From positions 124,001 to 188,000 of the forward strand of contig CAAFUN010000003.1 of the NCBI GenBank assembly GCA_900766195.1: DNA of 64,000 bases, in the 5' to 3' direction. Both the position numbers and the translations under genes were made by a program. This stretch comes from an uncultured Bacteroides sp. (GTDB lineage Bacteria > Bacteroidota > Bacteroidia > Bacteroidales > Bacteroidaceae). Below are positions 26,958 through 34,165 of this stretch, in pieces (position 1 is the first letter of the stretch; every line of letters begins with the position of its first letter). Under the pieces are notes generated by a model that worked only from the letters and a program-made list of their open reading frames with translations, was not told the origin of the DNA and made no database searches.

Positions 26958-27827
26958 ATGAAAAAAGTAACAATTATCGCAGCTGTTGCCATAGCTGCAG
27001 GGTTAGCTTCTTGTACTGCTCAAAGTCCAAAAGCAAACTTGAAAACTGATGTAGATTCACTTTCTTATGCTATTGGCATGGCACGTACTGAAGGTTTAAC
27101 TCAGTATTTAACACAACAACTCAATGTAGATACGGCTTATATGGCTGAATTCGTTAAAGGATTCAATGAAGGTGCAGCCAAAACAAGCAAAAAGGATGTT
27201 GCTTATATGGCTGGTTTGCAAATTGGTCAAATGGTAAGCAAACAATGGGTAGAAGGCTTTAACAAGCAAATCTTCGGTGAAGATTCAACTCATACCGTAA
27301 GTCGTGAAAACATCTTGGCAGGTTTCGTTGCAGGTGTACTTGGAAAAGGTGGTCTTATGACTAAAGAACAAGCTACTGAATATATGCGTACCGGCATGGA
27401 GTCTATCAGAGAAAAAGCTGTAGAAAAAACTTATGCTAAGAATAAAGAAGCTGGAGAAAAGTTCCTCGCAGAAAACAAGACTAAAGCAGGCGTTATGACA
27501 ACTCCTAGCGGATTACAGTATAAAATTATCACTAAGGGTACCGGAGCTATCCCAGCAGATACCAGCAAAGTAAAAGTAAACTATAAAGGTACTCTTATTG
27601 ACGGTACAGAATTTGATAGTTCATACAAACGCAAAGAGCCAGCTACTTTCCGTGTAAACCAAGTAGTAAAAGGCTGGACTGAAGCTCTTAAAATGATGCC
27701 TGTAGGTTCTAAATGGGAACTTTACGTTCCTTCTGAATTGGGTTATGGTTCAAGAGATACCGGTGGTCAAATTAAGCCATTCTCTACTCTGATCTTCGAA
27801 GTAGAACTCTTAGATATCGAGAAGTAA
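26958..27827 (+). CDS. FKBP-type peptidyl-prolyl isomerase, lipoprotein
   Basis: This 289-residue protein has a lipoprotein signal ('AIAAGLASC', Cys at 19), so it is exported and membrane-anchored. An N-terminal FKBP dimerisation region has two 'AYMAGLQIGQMV'-like helical segments up to about residue 180. The catalytic FKBP domain covers about 195-289, with 'NYKGTLIDGTEFDSSYKR', 'QVVKGWTEALKMM' and 'LYVPSELGYG'. It resembles the macrophage-infectivity-potentiator/FkpA type that folds periplasmic and outer-membrane proteins. It follows the cytoplasmic paralogue by 19 bases and ends just before a strong terminator. Confidence 0.93.
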   Translation: MKKVTIIAAVAIAAGLASCTAQSPKANLKTDVDSLSYAIGMARTEGLTQYLTQQLNVDTAYMAEFVKGFNEGAAKTSKKDVAYMAGLQIGQMVSKQWVEGFNKQIFGEDSTHTVSRENILAGFVAGVLGKGGLMTKEQATEYMRTGMESIREKAVEKTYAKNKEAGEKFLAENKTKAGVMTTPSGLQYKIITKGTGAIPADTSKVKVNYKGTLIDGTEFDSSYKRKEPATFRVNQVVKGWTEALKMMPVGSKWELYVPSELGYGSRDTGGQIKPFSTLIFEVELLDIEK

Positions 27828-27867
27828 CAATTTTTATACAAGATACAACGTTGTTGTATCCTATTTT

Positions 27868-27910
27868 GAGAGAAACAGATAGATTAGTCTATCTGTTTCT
27901 CTCTTTTTTT
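27868..27910 (+). terminator. Strong intrinsic terminator after the FKBP operon
   Basis: A 16-base perfect stem (27868-27883 with 27888-27903) closes on a TTAG tetraloop and is followed by seven T residues. A smaller upstream palindrome, GATACAAC/GTTGTATC, lies at about 27842-27860. Confidence 0.9.
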
Positions 27911-27962
27911 ACTTTTACTCCATTTTTTCTTTCGTTTAGATAAAAAGATTAAAATAAAGTTC

Positions 27963-27970
27963 TATATTTG
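27963..27970 (+). promoter_or_regulatory. Bacteroidetes -7 promoter box for the Lrp-type regulator gene
   Basis: TATATTTG matches TAnnTTTG, 40 bases before the start codon and directly after the preceding terminator. Confidence 0.6.
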
Positions 27971-28009
27971 CTTACTATTTGATACAACAAGATTTTACAT
28001 TTATATATT

Positions 28010-28474
28010 ATGGAGAAAATAGACAATCTTGACCGGAAGATTCTGGATATTATATCCCAGAATGCCCGAATACCTTTTAAAGATGTAGCAGCAGAATGCG
28101 GCGTTTCACGCGCTGCTATCCATCAACGTGTCCAACGTCTCATTGACTTAGGTGTCATTGTAGGTTCAGGCTACCATGTTAATCCAAAATCATTGGGATA
28201 TAGAACTTGCACTTATGTTGGGATAAAACTTGAAAAAGGCTCAATGTATAAAACTGTGGTTGCACAACTTGAAAAAATACCCGAGATCGTTGAATGTCAT
28301 TTTACTACCGGTCCATATACTATGTTGACAAAAGTATATGCGCGTGACAATGAACATCTCATGGATTTGCTTAACAATAAAATGCAGGAAATCCCAGGAG
28401 TTACAGCTACAGAAACGTTGATATCATTGGAGCAAAGTATAAAGAAAGAGATACCAATTTGTCCTGAAAAATAA
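28010..28474 (+). CDS. Lrp/AsnC-family transcriptional regulator
   Basis: This 154-residue protein starts 'MEKIDNLDRKILDIISQNAR', the standard AsnC opening. A winged helix-turn-helix covers 5-60 ('FKDVAAECGVSRAAIHQRVQRL'). An Lrp ligand-binding (RAM) domain covers about 70-145, with 'VECHFTTGPYTMLTKVY' as its glycine-containing effector loop. Such proteins sense amino acids and act locally or globally. The gene is co-directional with a small membrane protein gene 10 bases downstream, which may be a target or partner. The effector is unknown. Confidence 0.92.
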   Translation: MEKIDNLDRKILDIISQNARIPFKDVAAECGVSRAAIHQRVQRLIDLGVIVGSGYHVNPKSLGYRTCTYVGIKLEKGSMYKTVVAQLEKIPEIVECHFTTGPYTMLTKVYARDNEHLMDLLNNKMQEIPGVTATETLISLEQSIKKEIPICPEK

Positions 28475-28483
28475 AAAGTAACT

Positions 28484-28795
28484 ATGGAGTTCCTTAATGA
28501 ATATCATTTATCGGGTTTAGTTATCGGAATATGTACATTCCTAATTATTGGTTTATTTCATCCTGTAGTGGTAAAAGCCGAGTATTATTGGGGTACAAAG
28601 TTCTGGTGGGTATTCTTGGTACTTGGCATAGCAGGAGTTATTGCATCGTTTCTGATAGACAACATCTTAATTTCCTCTTTGCTAGGAGTATTTGCCTTCT
28701 CTTCTTTTTGGACTATAAAAGAGTTGTTCGAACAAGTAGATCGGGTGAAGAAGGGATGGTTTCCTAAGAATCCCAAACGCACTTATAAGTTTTAA
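28484..28795 (+). CDS. Small DUF4491-like inner-membrane protein
   Basis: This 103-residue protein is mostly hydrophobic, with three likely membrane helices (about 10-28, 42-58 and 62-78). A basic tail follows ('VDRVKKGWFPKNPKRTYKF'). It resembles the DUF4491 family found in Bacteroidales, but the family name is from memory and no function is known. Its start is 10 bases after the Lrp-type regulator stop, so the two are probably co-transcribed. A link to amino-acid transport or sensing is possible but is not shown by the sequence. Confidence 0.75.
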   Translation: MEFLNEYHLSGLVIGICTFLIIGLFHPVVVKAEYYWGTKFWWVFLVLGIAGVIASFLIDNILISSLLGVFAFSSFWTIKELFEQVDRVKKGWFPKNPKRTYKF

Positions 28796-28893
28796 GCCTG
28801 TTCAGGATTCGCTTATACTGAAAGCATAAGAGCTAGAAAAATGCATTTGTCTTTTTATCGTGGACTTTTTTAAGCGATTATTTCACAAGAAAG

Positions 28894-28925
28894 TTTGGAA
28901 AAGTCAAAGGAATATTCTACTTTTG
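28894..28925 (+). promoter_or_regulatory. Full Bacteroidetes promoter (-33 and -7) for the tRNA
   Basis: TTTG at 28894-28897 and TACTTTTG at 28918-28925 are separated by 20 bases, close to the ideal Bacteroides spacing. The tRNA begins 25 bases downstream. Confidence 0.8.
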
Positions 28926-28950
28926 TGCCCGCTATCCTTAAGGATACACC

Positions 28951-29024
28951 GGACTTGTAGCTCAGTTGGTTAGAGCAACAGACTCATAATCTGGAGGTCC
29001 CTGGTTCAAGCCCAGGCTGGTCCA
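28951..29024 (+). tRNA. tRNA with anticodon CAT (probably elongator tRNA-Met)
   Basis: This 74-base sequence folds as a cloverleaf: acceptor stem GGACTTG with CTGGTCC (one T-T mismatch and one G-T pair), D-stem GCTC/GAGC, anticodon loop CTCATAA with CAT at 28985-28987, and a perfect T-stem CCTGG/CCAGG with loop TTCAAGC. CCA is not fully encoded. The mismatched first acceptor pairs of an initiator are absent, so it is an elongator type. A lysidine-modified tRNA-Ile2 also has CAT and cannot be fully excluded without comparison. Confidence 0.93.
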
Positions 29025-29031
29025 CAAACTA

Positions 29032-29068
29032 AAAGGCTCATTCCTAAAGGAATAAAGCCTTTTTTTGT
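29032..29068 (+). terminator. Terminator of the tRNA gene
   Basis: AAAGGC and ATTCCT pair with AGGAAT and GCCTTT to form a hairpin just after the tRNA, followed by a run of T residues. Confidence 0.8.
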
Positions 29069-29285
29069 TTGAATACCTTTCTGATATAAGCCCGTCTCTC
29101 CTGTATATTTTATTCTGATTCAGGCATTTGTTTCACTATTGTTTCACTAGCAAGCAACATACAATATACTGATTATCAATACAGAAGAAGGAAACCCTTT
29201 TCTTATTTTAAACCACAAAAATTAAGCAGGCTATAGGAGTTCCTTCTTTCTATATATCAAGATCATTTTAAATGCAAGAATCCTC

Positions 29286-29951
29286 ATGAGACATACATTT
29301 CATATTATCTTACTTCTCTGCAGCATCTCTCTTTCCGCACAACAAAGCAATACAGCTAAACGGATGCAAGCTCTCGGGTTTGTGAATATTGCAAAGGCTG
29401 ATACTACCATCAGAGTAGAGCTTATGTATGCTCGTGCCGATAACTTTACGGGAAAAGTACTATACAAAGATTTAAGGGAGGCCTATCTACACCCCGATGC
29501 TATGCGAGGCTTAAGCAAAGCTCAACAGGAACTGAAAAGATTGCATCCGGGGTACCGCCTGATTGTTTATGATGCTGCCCGTCCAATGAGCGTACAACAA
29601 CAGATGTGGAATGTGGTACAGGGAACATCGAAAGACATCTATGTATCTAACCCAGCGCACGGAGGCGGTTTGCACAATTACGGTCTGGCTGTAGACATCA
29701 GCGTTCTGGATAAGAAAGGGCAGCCATTGCCCATGGGTACAAAGGTCGATCACTTGGGACGAGAAGCACATATCACTAATGAAGAGGATTTGATTAAAAG
29801 AGGAAAGATTACGAAACAGGAACGACAGAACAGACTGTTACTGCGCAGGGTGATGCGTTCAGCCGGATTCCGCGCATTGCCTAGTGAATGGTGGCACTTT
29901 AATTGGTGTAGCCGACAGGAAGCCAAAAAACGCTATAAAATCATTCCATAA
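29286..29951 (+). CDS. D-alanyl-D-alanine dipeptidase (VanX/DdpX family, M15D)
   Basis: This 221-residue zinc peptidase has a signal peptide ('MRHTFHIILLLCSISLSA'), so it works in the periplasm. The VanX motifs are present: Arg99 in 'YDAARPMS', zinc ligands His130 and Asp137 in 'LHNYGLAVD', and Glu201/His204 in 'EWWHFNW'. VanX-type enzymes split D-Ala-D-Ala. In an organism without a van cluster the likely job is recycling cell-wall dipeptides. The gene stands alone between the tRNA and a repeat-rich gap, and no resistance genes are nearby. Confidence 0.9.
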   Translation: MRHTFHIILLLCSISLSAQQSNTAKRMQALGFVNIAKADTTIRVELMYARADNFTGKVLYKDLREAYLHPDAMRGLSKAQQELKRLHPGYRLIVYDAARPMSVQQQMWNVVQGTSKDIYVSNPAHGGGLHNYGLAVDISVLDKKGQPLPMGTKVDHLGREAHITNEEDLIKRGKITKQERQNRLLLRRVMRSAGFRALPSEWWHFNWCSRQEAKKRYKIIP

Positions 29952-30105
29952 GAGTGTGAGCAAGTAAAGAAGAAAACCTTCTAGCATTAAATTATCTTTT
30001 GCGCCGATACACCTATTGAATACGGCCTCCCACCACCGCCTTTTTGTTAGTTTCCATTAGGCATAATGTTGCTACGCATGCTGAATAATCTCTCGTTTGC
30101 ATAGA

Positions 30106-30207
30106 CATAACTCCGGCTCCCAAGCGGGATCCAACGGGATCAGGTAGCGGAACCATCCGGATCAGGTACGGGAACCGTCTGGCTCCCACTCGGGAACCGG
30201 AGTTATG
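30106..30207. repeat. Array of four 18-base hairpin-like units with 22-base period, framed by inverted repeats
   Basis: Units start at 30115, 30137, 30159 and 30181, each 18 bases with the form GG(A/C)TC(C/A)-N6-GG(A/T)(A/T)CC and 4-base spacers. The whole array is framed by CATAACTCC (30106-30114) and its exact complement GGAGTTATG (30199-30207). The geometry equals that of the array at 57801-57906. Confidence 0.85.
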
Positions 30208-30256
30208 CTACTACAAAAGAGCTAAAATAGAAGAAGTAAAGTAGGGTTTTTCTTAA

Positions 30257-30448
30257 GCTGATTTACTGTTTTTATTCAAACCTTTTTGCAGGATAACGAA
30301 TGCTTATTACTTCTCAGTAGCTCCATATTCAACCCCTGAATGCGATACATTGGTGTATATTGTCGCCAAAGATGAGCGATATCTAGTCTTTTTGAAGCAA
30401 ATTAAGGATGAATTTGGACGGATTTGCGTAATAAAACCGCTTTTTTGA
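30257..30448 (+). pseudogene. Possible remnant of a small protein gene (no start codon)
   Basis: A 63-codon open frame ends at 30448 and reads as protein-like sequence ('STPECDTLVYIVAKDERY', 'KDEFGRICVIKPLF') with balanced charged and hydrophobic residues. It has no in-frame ATG, GTG or TTG and is preceded by a TAA. It could be the 3' end of a decayed gene inside the repeat-rich gap, or chance. The family is not recognised. Confidence 0.25.
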
Positions 30449-30586
30449 TGTACCAAAAATTCATCTATATCCGATAAAGAAAACGGATAAATACCACTAA
30501 CGTAAAGTCTAAACATCATACAAGATAAGTAATTGTACGAAACTGATTATCAATAAAGCATTCTTTATTCAGTGCATTCTCAAAAA

Positions 30587-30770
30587 GTGTAGGCGTTGTT
30601 TTACTCAAACTAAAACAAGAATGCTTTATGAAATAAGAAGTATATATTTAAGAAAAATGCGTGTAGGATTGGTCTTATCCTACACGCATCCTACACTCCT
30701 CCTACACGCTAAAAACGGGATGTATTACACTACAAATCAAATATTTATCAAAATCAGTGTAGGATGTAGG
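30587..30770. repeat. Cluster of GTGTAGG / CCTACAC motifs with 11-base iterons
   Basis: CCTACAC occurs at 30679, 30690 and 30701, exactly 11 bases apart (one helical turn). GTGTAGG occurs at 30587, 30661 and 30757. GCGTGTAGGA (30659-30668) and TCCTACACGC (30678-30687) form a perfect 10-base stem with a 9-base loop. Confidence 0.8.
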
Positions 30771-30839
30771 ATAAAACATAGAAAAACCTTTGTTTGTGTA
30801 ACGACAAAATGCGCCTTTCCACATATAGAAATAGCAACG

Positions 30840-32306
30840 CTAACGTGTTTCTTTCAGCGCAGCATCCAGATCAATGCCAAGCGCCTTTGCTACTCCCGTT
30901 CCGTAAGCCGGATCAGCTTTATAGCAATTGCGCACATGACGTTGTTTGATGAACAATTCGGAATCACCCATGGCACGAGCTGTATTTTCAAACAAAAGTT
31001 GTTGCTCTTCCATCGGCATAAGACGGAATAAATCGCCAGGCTGGCTGTAATAGTCATCGTCATACTCACGCTCGTTATAATTGAATGCAGAACCTTCCAG
31101 TTTCAAAGGAGGTTCTTTCTTATCCGGAGAATCTTGCCATTCACCATAACTGTTTGGCTCGTAAGATTTGGTAGATCCGTAATTACCATCCACACGCATG
31201 GCGCCATCTCTATGATAAGCATGAAACGGGCAACGGGGTTTGTTCACCGGTATCTGTTCGGCATTTACGCCCAAGCGGTAGCGCTGAGCATCGCCATAAG
31301 AGAATAAACGTCCTTGCAACATTTTATCGGGTGAGAAGCCAATACCTTCAACAATGTTTTGAGGATTGAACGCTGCCTGCTCCACTTCGGCAAAGTAATT
31401 ATCAGGGTTACGGTTGAGTTCCAATACACCGACATCTTGCAATGGGAAATCTTTGTGTGGCCACACTTTGGTAAGGTCGAAAGGATTAATCCGATAGGAG
31501 TCCGCTTCCTCTTCTGTCATTAATTGAATTTGGAATCGCCACTTTGGGAAATCACCTTTCTCAATGCTCTCATACAAATCACGTTGATTCGATTCACGAT
31601 CTTTGGCAATGATAGCTTCTGCTTCTTGGTCGCTTAAACATTTGATACCTTGCAACGTTTGCAAGTGGAACTTCACCCAGATCCGTTTGTTATCGGCATT
31701 GATAAAGCTATACGTATGACTTCCGAAGCCATGCATGTGCCGATAGGAATAAGGGATGCCGCGCGGACTCATTGTAATGGTAACCTGATGAAGCGCCTCG
31801 GGCAACAAAGTCCAAAAATCCCAGTTGCTGTTAGCACTACGCATATTCGTGCGGGGATCACGCTTTACGACATGATTCAAATCGGGAAACTTCAGCGGAT
31901 CACGTAGAAAAAAAACAGGTGTGTTATTGCCCACCAAGTCCCAGTTGCCTTCTTCCGTATAAAACTTCATAGCAAAACCGCGTATGTCACGCTCGGCATC
32001 AGCAGCACCACGCTCGCCAGCTACAGTTGAGAAACGTACAAAGCACTCGGTCTGTTTGCCCACTGCACTAAAGATAGCAGCACGGGTGTACTTCGTAATG
32101 TCATGTGTTACAGTGAAGGTACCGTAAGCTCCGGATCCCTTGGCATGCATACGCCTTTCTGGGATAACCTCACGATCAAAGTGAGCCAGTTTCTCCATAA
32201 ACCAGGGATCCTGCATCAAGACCGGACCACGTTGTCCGGCTGTCTGTGTGTTCTGATTATCAGCAATAGGTCTTCCATTGGCTGATGTTAGCTTTTTCTT
32301 TTCCAT
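30840..32306 (-). CDS. kat: Monofunctional haem catalase (small-subunit type)
   Basis: This 488-residue enzyme turns hydrogen peroxide into water and oxygen. Catalytic His54 lies in 'RRMHAKGSGAYG', Asn127 in 'DLVGNNTPVFFLRDP', and the proximal haem ligand Tyr337 in 'RLFSYGDAQRYRLG'. The length and the absence of a C-terminal flavodoxin-like domain place it among small-subunit catalases. There is no signal peptide, so it acts in the cytoplasm. Bacteroides use such a catalase in oxidative-stress defence; in B. fragilis the gene is called katB. A complete -33/-7 promoter lies just upstream. No OxyR-like binding site was identified by eye. Confidence 0.96.
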   Translation of the reverse strand: MEKKKLTSANGRPIADNQNTQTAGQRGPVLMQDPWFMEKLAHFDREVIPERRMHAKGSGAYGTFTVTHDITKYTRAAIFSAVGKQTECFVRFSTVAGERGAADAERDIRGFAMKFYTEEGNWDLVGNNTPVFFLRDPLKFPDLNHVVKRDPRTNMRSANSNWDFWTLLPEALHQVTITMSPRGIPYSYRHMHGFGSHTYSFINADNKRIWVKFHLQTLQGIKCLSDQEAEAIIAKDRESNQRDLYESIEKGDFPKWRFQIQLMTEEEADSYRINPFDLTKVWPHKDFPLQDVGVLELNRNPDNYFAEVEQAAFNPQNIVEGIGFSPDKMLQGRLFSYGDAQRYRLGVNAEQIPVNKPRCPFHAYHRDGAMRVDGNYGSTKSYEPNSYGEWQDSPDKKEPPLKLEGSAFNYNEREYDDDYYSQPGDLFRLMPMEEQQLLFENTARAMGDSELFIKQRHVRNCYKADPAYGTGVAKALGIDLDAALKETR

Positions 32307-32335
32307 GATATTAAAATTTAATGATTAGTATTTCC

Positions 32336-32366
32336 CAAATATACTGATTCATAACAACATATCCAA
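32336..32366 (-). promoter_or_regulatory. Full Bacteroidetes promoter (-33 and -7) for catalase
   Basis: On the minus strand TTG (32366-32364) is followed after 20 bases by TATATTTG (32343-32336). The start codon is 29 bases further downstream. Confidence 0.75.
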
Positions 32367-32597
32367 TATTAAAAAGCTATGAAGAGATAGAGAAAACCTA
32401 TTTAGCAGGCTACAATCACTCATTAATAGCAAAAGAATGAAGGTTGTCCGCACGCTTTTGCAGAGGCAAAATCAAGTTTGCAAGAAATCAACCGAAGAGA
32501 AACAACAGATCAAAAAACCGGGATAGATGAGCAAGCGGAACAAAGATTATAGATACACAATGATGAGGAATTGTACTAATAATAGTAAGTTTGCAGA

Positions 32598-34007
32598 ATG
32601 ATAACAATAGCCCCGGAAACATGGTCGTTCATTTGTGAGCATCATAATGAAGATGTACGTACACTTGCTTTGCAGTCGCAGAAATACAAGGGAGTGGACA
32701 TATCCGTGGCTTTAATTCAGATAGCCGGTTGGCAAACAGCAGCACGAAAGGTGCCTTCCTGGAGCAAAGTGAAAGAACTTTTGTATCCGGTTCACCTTTC
32801 ACTAGAGCAGTGCTCATCAGAAAGCACAGCGCTGTTCAAAGCGGAAATTATCAAGGCAATGAGGACGGCATCTTCGGACATTTCCCCAGAAAACGTCAAC
32901 AAAGAGCAAAAAGAGAATGATGGAAGTAATTCGCAAGCGATATATCCGGATGTTTTAACAACTAATACTCAAAAGGAACAAATCATAGTAAATCCGTCAC
33001 AGTCAACATATCCTAATATCCCTGCAGGAAGCAATGAAAGAAAAGAGAAGCAAGAGTGCATACCCTTTAAAAAGAGTGGAAGCTTTGCTGACCTAACAGG
33101 CGGAATGGGAGTGGATTGTTCTTTCATTGCCCAATTATTCAGCCAAGCAACTTACGTTGAACGCCAACAAGAACTATGCAAGATCGCTTCTCATAACTTT
33201 CCTCTGCTCGGATTGGACTATATACAAGTCATTCACGCAGACGGCAGCGACTATCTGAAGCAGATGGAACCTGTGGACTGGTTGTTTATTGATCCCGCAC
33301 GACGGGACGGACACGGAGGAAAGGTTATTGCCATTGCCGACTGCGAACCGGATGTAGTGAAGCTGGAACCGCTGTTGCTGACTAAAGCCCGACACATCAT
33401 GGTGAAGCTTTCACCAATGCTCGACCTCTCACAAGCCATGCGCGATTTGAAGCAGATAGAAGCCGCCTACGTTGTCTCGGTGGACAATGAGTGCAAGGAA
33501 CTGCTACTCATCTTAGGCCATCAGCCCGTACCACTAGAACAGGTGCCCATTCACTGCATTAACCTGAAAACGGAGAATATAACCTTCTCTTTCACTTTCA
33601 CCCGACAGCAGGAATCGGATAGTGATTGCAGCTATACTTCGCAACCCGAAGCCTACTTGTATGAGCCCAATGCCTCCATACTTAAAGCTGGGGCTTTCAA
33701 AAGTATTGCAACTGCCTATCAACTCAAAAAGTTACATCCCAACAGTCATCTATATACTTCCACCGAACTGATAGAAGACTTCCCCGGGCGGAGTTTCCAC
33801 ATAGACGGAGTATCTTCACTCAATAAGAAAGACCTTTCTGCATTGCTGAGCGGAGTGAAAAAAGCCAATTTGAGTATTCGCAATTTTCCTACCACAACAG
33901 CCGCTCTGAGTAAAAAATTGAACTTGGCTGACGGAGGAAACATTTACTTGTTTGCAACTACCCTTGCCGATGATCGAAAGGCTATTATACGTTGCAGAAA
34001 GCCATAA
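32598..34007 (+). CDS. Class I SAM-dependent methyltransferase with THUMP-like C-terminal domain
   Basis: This 469-residue protein has a central Rossmann methyltransferase fold. SAM-binding motif I is 'FADLTGGMGVDCSFIA' (about 162-177) and 'LFIDPARRDGHGGKV' (about 229-243) provides the acidic/PAR motif. The C-terminal ~90 residues ('IDGVSSLNKKDLSALL', 'NLSIRNFPTTTAALSKKL') match the THUMP-like domain of putative RNA methyltransferases. Residues about 95-155 form a low-complexity Asn/Gln/Ser-rich linker. The modified base is unknown. A TAAGTTTG promoter-like box ends only four bases before the start codon, so the transcript may be leaderless. Confidence 0.85.
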   Translation: MITIAPETWSFICEHHNEDVRTLALQSQKYKGVDISVALIQIAGWQTAARKVPSWSKVKELLYPVHLSLEQCSSESTALFKAEIIKAMRTASSDISPENVNKEQKENDGSNSQAIYPDVLTTNTQKEQIIVNPSQSTYPNIPAGSNERKEKQECIPFKKSGSFADLTGGMGVDCSFIAQLFSQATYVERQQELCKIASHNFPLLGLDYIQVIHADGSDYLKQMEPVDWLFIDPARRDGHGGKVIAIADCEPDVVKLEPLLLTKARHIMVKLSPMLDLSQAMRDLKQIEAAYVVSVDNECKELLLILGHQPVPLEQVPIHCINLKTENITFSFTFTRQQESDSDCSYTSQPEAYLYEPNASILKAGAFKSIATAYQLKKLHPNSHLYTSTELIEDFPGRSFHIDGVSSLNKKDLSALLSGVKKANLSIRNFPTTTAALSKKLNLADGGNIYLFATTLADDRKAIIRCRKP

Positions 34008-34165
34008 AGTGCACTAAGATACTGCTGCCCTATAAAATCAGATAAGCACAAAAATTATACGGGATTATTAGCAAATAGCCGTTCTCTTTTCACTTGTCAG
34101 TTAGCGAAAAAAGAACAGGCTCAGATGCATTGCAAGGAGAATCAAACACAAATTTGCACACTTAT

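Larger units (their letters stand above)
29952..30839. other. 888-base repeat-rich convergent intergenic region
   Basis: This gap lies between the convergent dipeptidase and catalase genes. It holds a four-unit 22-base-period array (30115-30198) framed by 9-base inverted repeats, a possible gene remnant (30257-30448), a 14-base direct repeat shared with 29168-29181, a 13-base inverted repeat (30553-30565 / 30617-30629), and a cluster of GTGTAGG/CCTACAC motifs (30587-30770). A 70-codon minus-strand frame at 30307-30519 shows no recognisable protein features. Confidence 0.75.

Noticed and set aside
28951..29024. Initiator tRNA-Met
   Set aside because: The first acceptor pair is a normal G-C and the anticodon stem lacks the three G-C pairs typical of initiators.
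29286..29951. Vancomycin-resistance cluster member
   Set aside because: Only the VanX-like dipeptidase is present; no vanH, ligase or two-component genes nearby, so a cell-wall recycling role is more likely.
30106..30207. CRISPR or attachment site
   Set aside because: The same 18+4 geometry is far too short for CRISPR, and there is no integrase or matching second site.
30621..31031. 136-codon plus-strand frame near the end of the catalase gene
   Set aside because: Mostly antisense to conserved catalase sequence, with no recognisable domain.
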